NCBI GenBank assembly: GCA_022605955.1 | Contig: JAKCOZ010000003.1 | Location: forward strand, 37,970,761-38,034,760 | Direction of reading: 5' to 3' | DNA length: 64,000 bases | Source of the DNA: Rallus limicola | Taxonomy: Eukaryota > Chordata > Aves > Gruiformes > Rallidae | Shown here: positions 45,839 to 57,930 of the stretch, piece by piece | Position numbering within the stretch: the stretch's first letter is position 1 | Layout of the letters: each line of letters opens with the position of its first letter | The notes under the pieces: generated by a model | Seen by the model: only the letters and a program-made list of their open reading frames with translations | Database searches by the model: none | What the model was told of the DNA's origin: nothing | Translations under genes and position numbers: made by a program

Positions 45839-48092
45839 TTTTTGGTGACTAAAAAAAACCCAACACAACTTGTTTCATCCTTTATTAATGATAATTTCCT
45901 CAAAACAATGTCACTGTAGAGAAAGATGATACAAAAGCATCTGATTACCTGAAGAATTATAAAGCTGAAAAGGGTTTTGATAACCACCTACATCCTTTCT
46001 TCTTCTCTTTACACAGTTCACCAGAGAGAGAAGCTCCTTTCCTTGCCTCCTAAACGGAAAGCATATGTATATGCAATGAACCCCTTGTTACAGACTGTCA
46101 GCCAAGCATCATATTTCCATCACCTCAGCTGAGCAGCTTCTCACATTTCATAAGGGATGGGCAATTTTTTTCAAATCACAGAATTCCCAGAAATAAGTAC
46201 AATGAAACAGAATTTTATTGTTTAGTGAATAAATCTGTATCTTACATATATTTTAAATCTTACATATCTTTTGTAACTTTTGCTACATGTGAGTTCAAGT
46301 GGGTTGTCTTAATGACTCCCCACTTGGCCAGTTACATCTTTGACATTGGATACAATTCAAAGATTTTCACTCTAACTCTAGAATTCCAGAGGAAAATTAA
46401 GAGCTGACATGAATGATCAGACTTCTTCAGAGCTCTGCTTACAACTTCAGCAATTTAAACCTGATAAGAGTAAAATGTGATCACCTGTAAAAATTACTTG
46501 TTTATGGCTTTTTCCTGGAATGTTTTAAAATCCATGTAGGCAGAAAGGGAAATTATGTGAAGCTAGTGCCATTTATAGTCTTCAGTTAACATAAGCATTA
46601 AATTTAATAGAGAAACAATAATGATAAGGTAATCTGATGTGATCTGTCAAAGACATAGTAATATACTAATGGAAAGCCGAGTTTCAAAAGCTTCCTCTGA
46701 TTACAATCAAGATTCTTTGTCATTTTCAGCCACCAGAAGTATCAACAACAAGGATACAACATGGGGATTGCACAGTAAAAGCTTAACATTCAAGGTAGGT
46801 ACAGTAAAACAAAAAACTCTGTTGCCCTTCTGTTTATTCCCCCTCCAATGTTTAGGCATTTTTATTTCTTTTTTTTCTTGTTATGAAGTATAGATTAATA
46901 CTTGAGCATGCAAAATAAGTTTCATTCATTACTATTTTCTAGGCATGCCAAACACACAAAAAAGTGAAGAGCATCTCTATTTTTCATCCAAAGAGAAAAT
47001 GAATGAAAGTATTTCACTAGATTGTTCTTTTGAATTTTTCATATTTTTCACGGTCTTTGAAGTTTATGATTAGTATAAAAAAAACACAAAACAAAAAAAA
47101 TGAACAGGCTATACTGTATATTATTTAAGAAACCTTTATTTATAAACTAGTTATTTTTGTAAATTCCTTCTTGCTATTTCATAGCTAGTTTCTGCTGCCC
47201 ATTTTATCCAAGAATTTCAACTGTTCTGATTTTCTAAATATAATTTAAGCAAGATAAGCATTTGGCTGCACCTTTCCACTTTTTGAAAAAGGGCAAGATG
47301 ATGTAGATTTCCAGCTCCCCTTTAATGGACACAATCTCTAAATACTAATATTCAGCTTGCAGTCAAGTAGATTCATGCTGAATTATTTTTTTAAAATTAA
47401 TTCTTTATAGTAATGTAACCTCTCCTGTTCACCCTTAAAATTGATAAATTAAATTTTCCCATAACATTCTGTTTTCATGCTGGTGTTTCACCCCCTGTGT
47501 GTGCTGATCAGTAGACTCTTTCACTTGCATGGAAAACCAGCAAAGTTCTGAACAATGCCATCATCTTACTATAGGAAATCATGTAAGGCTTCACATTTCA
47601 ACAGTCTTTACTTTCCTATAAAATCTTGGCAAAAAAATCCACTGAAGCTGAGAGCACTGATGTTCTGCACAGCATGATGAAGAGATAACATGAAAAAAAA
47701 AAGTAGTTGTTTATAAAAGAAAGAAATGTATATGTTTGTAAAGTTCATTCCTTGAGAGAGCTTGCATCCAATTTATTTCAATATTATAATGCTTACTTTT
47801 GTGAGTCACGCAAGAATGGTATTTGAAAGGACTCTGTCCATACATATTCTTGGTATATTTCTACCTGTAATGACAAACTTGCCAAAAAGTAATTACAGAC
47901 AATGAACAGTGAGGAAAAAAAAACTACAAACAAGCAAACAAATATATATGTTTTTATATATAAAATTGATTCTATATATAAACAAACCACAGTTGTAGAT
48001 TGTGTATGATGGGGGAAAAACTGACAAATTAAACTTTAAAATGTGAGGATATGTTAATCCAAGCAATTCATATCTGTATCACTGTAGATAGT

Positions 48093-48166
48093 GTCACAGA
48101 ATCACAGAATCACAGAATCTTAGGGGTTGCAAGGGACCTCAAGAAATCATCGGGTCCAACCCACGT
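48093..48166 (-). mobile_element. CR1 3' tail, minus strand
   Basis: Three ATCACAGA-type tail units, then TTGCAAGGGACCTCAAG and ATCATCGGGTCCAACCC, which is the reverse of the CR1 terminal ~70 bp. Severely 5' truncated. Confidence 0.9.
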
Positions 48167-51100
48167 GCAATATTACCTATGCAAATAGAGATGATATGCC
48201 TTCATATTCTGTTCTTAAATTTAGAATATGCAAATATGACACTCTTTCTTTTCAACCTGCAAATAGAAAATCATTTTTTCATGTACAGTATGATGACTTT
48301 TGTTTCTGAAGCCTGTCATGTAGTCACCTCATTAGAATTTAGCTGTATATAAAAAAAATTTTCCACCTGAATCTCACATACTTCTCTTCCATCTGACATG
48401 ATCCTCCAGTGGGGAAGAGTGAGCAAGTGGCTACGTGCAACTTGGTGTGCTGTGTGCTGCCAGCTGTAGTTAAACCATGACATATACACATGGAGGTGTT
48501 TGAGAATGAGAAACTAGCTTCCCTAAGGAACAATAATGACCTTGCTGCCAATAATTTTGTCTGTTCTTGTCAGCAAGAACTTGACATGGCAGCTTTCATA
48601 TTAAGAAGGTGAAGTTATCTAATGATATCAAGTATTTCTGATTCTAGATGAAGTGTAGCAATTAATTAATCAGCTATAAAAATGGGGTTTTTCTTTTGTT
48701 TTCTTAATGAAGTTGTTTTTAAACATTTCTTGGGATTTTTACTATCCAAAAGAAAAATACAAAACCTACTGCAAGAAGAGGCATAAGTTGCTGCTTAAAG
48801 GCATAAGTTGTTGGGTTTTTTTCCTTACTGATGATTTACTGTTACAAATATTTTTCTTTCTGATTTTGTAATCCAGGATGAATAATTCATCTGAATTTGG
48901 ATTCAGCCATATAGGAACTCAGAACAAAATCAAACAATTTTCAGCACACAGCACTGAAAATGTTACAGAGGAAGAGTTTCCCAGCTCAGTCCATCAGTTG
49001 AAGACCAGATCCCAAATCTCATTTATATTGAAGGTCTCATTGATCCCCTTTACAATAATATCCCAGTTTTTCTCTGCCGCTTGAGGAAATTGTTTCATTT
49101 TGCTTCTAGTATTGAAAGTATGTTTCTGTATTTATGTTGAATATGTTCTGCATCTAAAAGGGAGCTTTACAAATAGTCACATAGGAAATGCAAACACAAA
49201 CGAGACAGATTAGGAACATGGGGGATACACTAGTATCCATGGTAACTCATTGCTTCATAGAGTGCAAGAGAGCTAAAAACCTGAGTAAGAAACACCATGC
49301 TGTATTTCACCTGCCTAAAACAAGAAAGTACATGAAAAATATTCTATCTTCAAGTAATAAACAAAAGTGCAAAATAGAGTTCAATTACCACGAGGTTTCT
49401 CCACATGATTTATCCCATTTCCCACCTTTTTGGGTATGTCAGCAAGAATATCAGTATTCAACCATTACAGCTGTGGCTCTTAACTGGTGTAAAGTTGAAG
49501 TTCTGGGCATGCCAAAAGGGCTTGGGCAGTTCTTTTCTTAAGTAATTAAATTCAATGCTCATTATGACATTAAATTCAATGTCACAGAACATTGACTTAC
49601 TTAATGTACAGAGTTTTAACATAATGCATCAACCATGTATGGTAGACAGACACATTTGCATGTTTTAAAAGGGTAGAGGATTTTATAGAAATTGGATGAT
49701 TAGAATACAAGATGTCCTTGCCAATTCAGCTATTATGAGTTTTTATTTACAATACGGTTCTAAATAAATATTTAGGTTTTTCCTTTTAGAGCAGGCATTC
49801 AGTAGGCTCAATACCATCAACTCAAAAAGCCATATGAGTCTTCTGAGATGAAAGTAGCCTCATCGTATAAATAGATACAAAACACTACTGCCTAATCACC
49901 CTCCAGCAGATAAAAATGTCACAGATAGCAAGACAGTTCTGTGGTCATCCTCATGGCGAGACTTTCCACTGACCTCAGAAAAAGTTTTGCTCAATAGTAT
50001 TATGCCTGTTCCAATAGGGAAGGGAAGTGGAAGGGAACCCTGAAGAATGGATATAACAAAACAGAAGTAAAAGTTCCAAATCAAGTGCTTGTTCTTAGCT
50101 GTTAACAATGTCTCTATTTTGGTGAGTTGTCTGTTATAATTAAAGGATTGTATGATTTGATTAAGTGCGGCTAGAGATCATTTTTCTCCTCATCAGCTTT
50201 TATATGCACACTTAGCTGAAAGAACAATTTAGCCAACAGACCACATGGGTATACATTGTCTGAATATATGATCATAAGGTATTGCCTGTACAGACACATA
50301 TATGTATACATACTAATACATATATAAATAATTATGCATAATATTATATACACATGCGTTCTTACCAACAACCTATCATATCACAACAGTGACATAAAGA
50401 TTACTTTCATATTGTACATATATAAGTATAAATTATTATATCCAAACAAAACATTGTGATTGGGAGCCAACACTAGTCATTCACTAACACAGGAATACCA
50501 CTTTTGCTGATTATCAAATTACTGAACAATGACTAAATTTCGACACTGAGAAAGAGTGACATACTGACTGTATGTATGTAACTGACAATGCTGCTGTGGT
50601 GTGATGTGTACTGCTTTATCAAAAATGCTCCATGCAAAGAGAATGCACAGTTTTAACCCATGAAAAGAAATATGTTTTCTGCCTTAAAATAGATATTGTA
50701 TACTGACAGATACAAGAAAGTGGTAGTTACTTCACTGACCTTTTATTACAACTGTTACTGTTAAAGAGCTATTGGCTAGAAAATGTACTGCAAGCTGAAT
50801 GCAGATAGGAATTTGTCCATCTTGTTGATTATGCATAACCACTTACATTAAGACCTTTAAGTAAACATTACTCATTATAATCGATTTCCCTGAAGAAATG
50901 TCACTTTGAAATGAATATTTAAATGCAGCTTTACTTTTTGTTCCCTTTTCACAGAAAATTTTGTTCAATAAGCATTGGAATTTGAAGGAGTTGCAGACAA
51001 ATAGGCAATGAGAAAATATGAAAAGAAAACAGAAATAGCAGTTATTCTGCAGTAGCAAGTGATGAATTAACAAAATAATCCTGCACTCACAAACTCTGCT

Positions 51101-52029
51101 ATGCCTCACATTGTCAGCATTGCTATTTCAGGGCTTTATAACTGGGTTACTTATAATTGTATTGAATTAATCCTTAGTCATCCCAAGTATGGTTATTTCT
51201 GTTGACAACCTCAGTGTCAATAAAATCAAGAACTGAGCAAATTTGTCATTTGAACTATCCACCCTGTAAGAAGATATGGCTTGTGCAGATTTTAGGTATG
51301 CAGTGCAGTTTTTAAAATCGTCTACCATAGATATAAATGTAAAAAAAACCCTTTCTTCACATCCTTCATACCACAAAATAAAATATAGTCAGTGCATATG
51401 TAGCCTTGTTAACCACTTAGTTGCCTTTTTCTTTAACATTTTAGTTTTTTCTGGAAACTAGTGAAACTAAACCAACCATTTGTGTTACTTGGCTGTGTTC
51501 AGGTACTGTAGTCTATCACTAATATTGCTGAGGTACAGGAAGATCTTTGTACTGTTCATAATCAAGCTAGAATTCTTTGAATGGGAAATCTGGAGAGGTT
51601 TTAAATTAGTTAGATATGTAGGTCACCTTGCCATGTACCCAAAGTCCTCACAAGATGTACTTTAAAAAAGACTAATTTAAAACTATTATGAATCACGTAT
51701 TTTGGTCAAAATCATCCAAAGGGTTATGAAAGCCTGTGCAAATAAAGCACAAATGTACAAAGTGTTCAAGTATTTTGACATTTGCCTTGGTTTTAATTAG
51801 AAATCTATGTTCTGCCAGAGTTGTTTTCCTTGCTGGATCTGTTCACAATGCTATTGCATTATTTGGCCTTTTCAGATTACTCTAATGTGTTATTTCCTTA
51901 TTTCAGGTGTAAATATAGAACCAAGAAATGAGTTAAAGCTGGCCACATTTCTCAGTGAATTTTTTACCCTGATGAGCAGAAGCGTAGCATCACAGTCAAG
52001 ACTGGAACATTTTGCTAAGAACAGAAAGT
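48167..52029. other. Unique stretch, no established gene
   Basis: About 3.9 kb without a recognisable transposon. An open frame of 68 codons (48878-49084) follows an AG dinucleotide after a pyrimidine-rich stretch but lacks a convincing donor. A 117-codon frame (49188-49541) has no recognisable domain. Confidence 0.5.
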
Positions 52030-52331
52030 GGGCACCTTCTTCCTGCCCCCTTCATCAGCCTTCTTGTCTGCACAGATCATTACATCTTCTCACTCCCTTC
52101 TCTGGTGGCAAAATGCAGCTGCCTGTGGTTTTGGTTTCTTTTCTTCTAAATGTGATTCACAGAGTCACTGACTATCGCCAATTAGCTCAGTCTTGGTCAG
52201 CAAAGACTCTGGCCTTGAACTGGCCAATGTTTACTCTCTGGAGCCTGCTGAGAGCTTATGGCTGCCTATTACAGCAGCCATCTCTGCAGCCTCCCTTCTC
52301 TGTCAGTACCCAGCTATGCAAAACTGCAACG
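52030..52331 (-). mobile_element. LTR 5' fragment, minus strand
   Basis: On the minus strand it starts GTTGCAGTTTTGCATAGCTG, like the 5' ends at 13276 and 16807, and runs about 300 bp to GTCTGCACAGATCATTACATC and CCCCCTTCATCAGCC, where it breaks off. The 3' 75% of the LTR, with its polyadenylation signal, is absent. Confidence 0.8.
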
Positions 52332-55300
52332 TTGAGATTGACTGTCATCTGTCTCAAACTCCCCAAAGCGTTAGACTGGACTGTGTCTAAAGCATAAATG
52401 GCTTGTCTGACCACACCTAAGATAATTAAGATAGACACCACTGAGTTAAGCGCAAGACAAAGCAATTATAAATCATCTTTTTAAAATTAAGCAGCCTGAA
52501 ACAATATTTGAGGTTTTAAAAGAGAATAAGAAGATTCTGTCCTTTCTGACCAGTGGCTTAAATCCTGATCTCTCATTTCTCCATGATTAGAAAATTTCTA
52601 ATATTTGTTAAAGCTCTGTTACTGCTTTAAGAGGCAGATAGTAAGATGGAGAGTAAGAGTGATCTTGCTCTGTTAGCTTGGAACAGTCTCAGAAGAGGGT
52701 ATGCCCAAACGAAAAGCATTTTTAGACTTAAGGAAGTAAATATTTATGCATTTTTCTTCTGAAGTTTTTTTTAATTTAAGAATGAAGAGACATATAAACA
52801 TCAGTAAAGTCTGAAGACTATTCCATATCACCTCAAACCCTCACTGAAAACAGACTTCTTTTCTCAATGTTTGGTTTTTTTTTTTAAATTAATTTATACT
52901 GTAAATTGACTGCATATAAAGTTACACTACCATTGGCCTTGTTAAGGTTAATTGGTGATAACTGCATTTCCTGTCAGTATCAAAGATTTTTCGGAGAGGA
53001 AAGAGTAAATGATACATTAGAATGCCATGGCAGAGTATTCCATTGCAGAAAACTCACTAAAAATATTTGAAATTGCTGTGGTTTATCTTACAGGATCGTC
53101 GCAGATACTTCCATTAATCCACATGTGATGAGGAAAATTTTGTTTGTTCAGTTTATTCTTCATAATAGACTTTGGTTGAGGTTATTTTGTTTTTAATAAC
53201 AGATAAATATTTGTAAAATAATCTAAATAAAAATTGCTTAGAGTTTCTTGCTACAGATAAGATTTAGACATGGTACCCTTAAAACATAGCTCTTTCCAAA
53301 TTTCCTCCTGAGTGACACAGAAAACTCATATAATCAATGACTACCTAGACCTTCAACAAGTTCAGGGCATAAACACAAATTTCATCTGCTTCCCAAGGCT
53401 TTTAAAGTGGTTTCACCCTATGAGATATTTGGGGACAAGCAGCTCTGATTTTTCTTTTGCAATGATCAGAAAAATCTACACTTTTTTGCTGTTCACAAGA
53501 TGGACATTGCACACCATATTATTGGATCTTTCATTGACTAAGAACTAAGTACCTCCACATTACACATTCCCCAAGCACTCCCTAAATGTCAGTAGGATGC
53601 AAGTGTCATCTTCAGCATTCTTTTATGGCCTACTCTACCTTATTTTCACAACAGGTAACCTCATAGTTGGACAAGGGAGAATCTGCATACATCCCCTTGC
53701 ACAGTATACAGCATACCATTAGAAGCTAAAATCCAAAAGAGCTCTGCACACTTGATGCACAGGATCAAAACTGTAAAGCCATCTTATTTTCTTGTATTGA
53801 ACTTCCTCAGATAAGTGAAGTCAAGCCTTTGTGTATATCTGGAGATTTGCAGCCCTTAAGGATGAATAGCAGCTTGATCACACAGAAGCCAAGTGGAATC
53901 AAGTGAAGTTGACCTTAGCCAGGTAGGAATCTTTATACAAAACACATTGTCTTTTGACTAGCAGGATTTCATAGTTCAGTGCTGCGATAGCAAGTAACTG
54001 AACTCAGAGACACAAGCAAAATTAGGTCTGCAGTTCTGTCACCCGCTGTACTGGCCTGCAATTTTTGTGAGCGTAAGGTTTGTTTTAACTAGTACTCATG
54101 GGATGGTATTAAGATATCACAGAAGTTTCATTACTTGCTTGATTTCCACCTTCTAGCCCTTAGACAATTAAAATTTCACATAAGGAGGTTTGGTAGGGTG
54201 GGCGTAATAGTGGGGCTGGGGGGATAAGGAGGGAGAAGACAGTCGAGAAACGTTCAGAAAAATTATCCTCTGCAGGAGAGAGAGGGAAAATAATTAAATA
54301 GTTTACCATCAGTTCTTGTTGCTATGATTCTGTATTCTGGAGATTGAATACTATGAAAAGGAAAATCTCTGTTTTCGACAGAGAACATACTCCTCAGATT
54401 CAAATTTCATGACCGGCTCTAGTTTCTCCTCCTTGCAGATTTTGTACATACTTCCTAAGCATTTAATTTCACAGTTTGCTAAGATCATTAAAATTATTTT
54501 TTGTCCTTCAACTTCTTAGGAAATATCTAGGAAAAAGCTGTCATACAACAGAGCACAAAACCTTCTCTTCTGTGACTTGGAGAGTCACAGAACTTTATTG
54601 CTTCCTGTTTGGCTTGAAGGAATCAGTTAAGAATCACATTCTTTTTAATGAGAATAGTATATGATTTTCATTCTGAACAGGCAAAAAAAAACCCCTAAAA
54701 TCCCACAAACAGAGAAGTTGAGATAGTAATCTTTCCTTATTTAAAAATAATATCTACCAAGGTAATGATTTTCTTCAAAATACATTAATAAACAAACAAA
54801 ATAAATAAATAAATAAATAAATATGTTGTGACAGGTATTATAATCCCACAATAATTGCCATCAGCCATGCAATGGAGGAAAAAATAATTAAAATTAAATT
54901 AAAGTGACAGTTGAGCATGTATGGTCAGATAACTGACTGGACAAAACTGTAAGCAATGGTCTTTTAATTCAACATAAAGCTGTGCTCACAGATTTGAATG
55001 ATTCTGTGAGTTTGACTTCACACACAGCTTTTTCTTCATAGGGAACATGGAAATGTATTATATATTACAGATGTTATGTGTACTGAAAAATGACCATTCA
55101 TTCGACCATTCATTTAGAACAGAACATAACTTATTTCTCCATCTATGTCTTTATGGCACTTTCATATATACATATACATCACATCTCAGATTCTGGATGG
55201 GCGGGGATTATTGAAGCAAACATTTCACATGGTTTTTCTTTCACATCTTTCACATCTTATTTTCTTTTTTTCTTCATTCAGGAAATTTTCAAGAAAATAG

Positions 55301-57182
55301 AAGTGTAATTATGAAAAAGTTTTTGCATTGGTCACCAATATAAGAAACATCTCTACTTCCCCAAATCAGCTCAAGTTTTCAATTTCTTCTTACAAAGGTT
55401 TTCCCATCAAAGACATTGTAAAAGCATGTAGAAACACTTTAAATTCCTGCCAGTCAATACATTGATTTCTTTGCATTTACAATATGTTTCACATAGACAA
55501 GCAAGTCTAATATGTAAATTATTGAAAAGGAAAATGTACAGTGTAGGGTTTTGAAGACTTGTATGCAGCATGAGGGAGGGGAATCAATAAAATTCGTTGC
55601 AACATCAACACTGTGTTTGATGTGGCAGATGTTTCCTTTGTTGCTGCAAGAACTTTGTTTTGACTACAGCTAAGTAGCAGATGTTTATAAGAAATAAGGA
55701 TGTTGGTAAATTTACTACCTATTTCTATGGGCAGCACAACTCTCTTAATACTTTTTTTTAGGACTGCTTACTCAGATCACAAAATGAATGCTGAACTGAT
55801 GCTATAAAGTATCTCTAATTTAAAAGTCGTATTGTGCCTTCTATTACACAATTCATTTATCTAAGGATACATGAAATAATTAACTCTTACTGAAGAATGG
55901 CATTTTCTATTGCCTGCACTTGGGATATCACTTCCTTCAAGGTAGGAAAAACAGGATTTTGCAAACACATACTTGGAGGTGGTTTTGTAATAATATAAAT
56001 GGGAAGGAGGGCAATTTGTTATCCCATAGCACAATGACTATCTGCTCCTCTCTGCTCAAGCCTGCTGAGGCTGACTTCCTCAGTTACAGAATTCAGAATA
56101 GACTTTATACAGCACAGCTTGAAAATGTTGCCCTCATTTTGATCAGCTGAGCTACAGAGCAAACAGTAAGAGAGATGGAGACCTATAATTGAGACACATT
56201 TTCATAAAGGATTGAAGGGCTTGCATTGACATCTCAGCCTTTGGAATGATGGATGTCACTGTTTTTAATGATCTGAATACCTTCACAAAGGAGGAAAAAT
56301 TTACCTTGACCTCCACACTCCAAGGAGAGACAAAAGCTAGAACCATGGAGCTGGACGGACTGCAGGGATGGAAAACTAAAAAGTCCAGTCAGAAGCAAAG
56401 CATGTTACTAGTCCCAACTCCCTATATCACCTCAATCTGCCTCACTGGAAGAAATCATCATCTAGGTAACCAAATTTAGTGAGCAACGGAACTCAATGCT
56501 CTTACAAACCAGCAAAAAAAGCAATGGTGTAAATCAGAGCTGCTCTTAGGCTGCAGAAGACTTTTCTGGCTGAAAGATGAGACATACCTTTGAACTGACA
56601 GATTTTCCTCTGTGATCTCTACCTAGCATTACTCTGTATAAACTAATTGCCTATAAGCATCATGTTCCAATTATACTTTCATTTTTTTCAGAATGAGTAG
56701 AAACAACACTGGACAAAAAGTATCATAGTTTAGCACAGCTGACTTCCTTCTACATTTAAGGTTTATGACTCCAAGAAAATTGTGATACCTTTGATGATAC
56801 TGTACAGGTTAAGGACTAAATTTCAGAAGGTTACCTTTCAGATCTGTCTTTGGGGGAAAAAAAGTTACAGGATTTGAGATAGTATTAGCTTTCATCTGAA
56901 CAAGGTAATGCGCTTCTCAGTATCCAAGATACGTGAGTCTGGAAAGCTTCAAGAATATATTAAGAGAAATATGTATAAATAATAGAAGGTTTCTGAATGA
57001 AGAAAATGTAAGAATTGTTCCGTACATCTGTCAGGCAAACTGATAGACAGCAAATGCAAAGCCAAATCTATCTTTTCTGTTAAAAAACAAAGAACTTTGT
57101 GAGTGTCTTTTGAATGAAAGAATCCACTTAATTTAATACTTGCTCACTTAGATTATCTTTCCTTTCCAAAGAATTTATAGTG
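52332..57182. other. Repeat-poor unique stretch, no gene seen
   Basis: About 4.9 kb. An AAAT array lies at 54790-54823. Open frames of up to 78 codons are unrecognised. No LTR or CR1 was recognised. Confidence 0.5.
54790..54823 (+). repeat. (AAAT)n simple repeat
   Basis: Tandem AAAT/AAAC-type units. Confidence 0.9.
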
Positions 57183-57445
57183 TAGAATCATAGAAGCATA
57201 GAATGGTTTGGGTTGGAAGGGACCTCAAAGATCATCTAGTTCAAAAACCCTGCCATAAGCAGGGACACCCTCCACTGGAAGAGGTTGCCCGAAGCCCTAT
57301 CCAACATTTATAGGCAAACATCAATCACATCCCTGGGAAACCTATTCCATTGCCACACTATCTTCATACTGAAGAATTTTCTGTAATGTCTAATCTAAAT
57401 CTATGTTCTCATAACCCATTATTCTATCACTAAAATCCATGAAAA
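57183..57445 (-). mobile_element. CR1 LINE 3' end, minus strand
   Basis: Left edge AGAATCATAGAAGCATAGAATGG (tail units), then GGGTTGGAAGGGACCTCAAAG, ATCATCTAGTTC and CAGGGACACC. It breaks off after the TRGNG region near 57445, followed by an A-rich stretch. Confidence 0.9.
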
Positions 57446-57464
57446 AAAAAAAATATATTATCTG

Positions 57465-57594
57465 CTCTATACTATTTGCATGCTTTTTTTACATATTCTT
57501 CAAAAATTATTTTAAGTATCACACCATTCTTCAACTACTACTTGAACTAAACTTTTCCTGCAACTTACTCTCTTAAAGTTACTTCTTAAATTCA
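57465..57594. repeat. CR1 downstream flank shared with 32303-32430
   Basis: Partner of the 32.3-kb segment, at about 92-93% identity by eye. It lies between two minus-strand CR1 fragments and directly downstream, on the minus strand, of the one at 57595. Confidence 0.85.
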
Positions 57595-57930
57595 ATCACA
57601 GAATCACACAATCACAGAATAGCTAGGGCTGGAAGGCACCTTACAGATCATCTAGTTCCAACCCCCTTGCCATGGCCAGAGACACCTCCTGGTAGACAAG
57701 GTTTCTCAAGGCCCCATCCAACCTGTCCTTGAACACCTCCAGGAAGGGGGCATCTACCACTTTCCTGGGCAGCCTGTTCCAGGCACTGACTACTCTTTCA
57801 GTGTTTGTTTTTCTTCCTAACATCTAATCTGAACCTGCACTGGTGCAGTTTATTGCCATTTCCCTTTGTACTATCACCTGACACCTGGCTGAAGGGAACA
57901 TCTCCCACCTCGCTACAACCTCCTTTAAAG
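57595..57930 (-). mobile_element. CR1 LINE 3' end with shared downstream flank, minus strand
   Basis: Tail ATCACAGAATCACACAATCAC and the first ~45 bp (AGCTAGGGCTGGAAGGCACC) are nearly identical to the 32.43-kb copy. Further in, the body is a different subfamily (CTGCACTGGTGCAGTTTATTG and ACCTGACACCTGGC blocks where the other copy has a different run). A 60-codon frame (57641-57823) carries a SAWNRLPRKVVDAPFLEVFK-type CR1 C-terminal block. 5' truncated near 57930. Confidence 0.9.

Larger units (their letters stand above)
41058..48092. other. Long repeat-poor unique stretch
   Basis: About 7 kb of AT-rich DNA with no LTR or CR1 that I can recognise. Small features: the 16-bp tandem duplication at 44567-44598, an imperfect hairpin at 44346-44373 (9-bp arms), TTTTG units at 45811-45838, and an exon-like segment at 46730-46794 (see findings). 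Open frames of up to 119 codons (45430-45789, minus) are unrecognised. Confidence 0.5.

Noticed and set aside
51807..52397. 196-codon plus frame
   Set aside because: Its second half lies antisense over an LTR fragment and shares the recurring antisense LTR frame. The first half is unrecognised.
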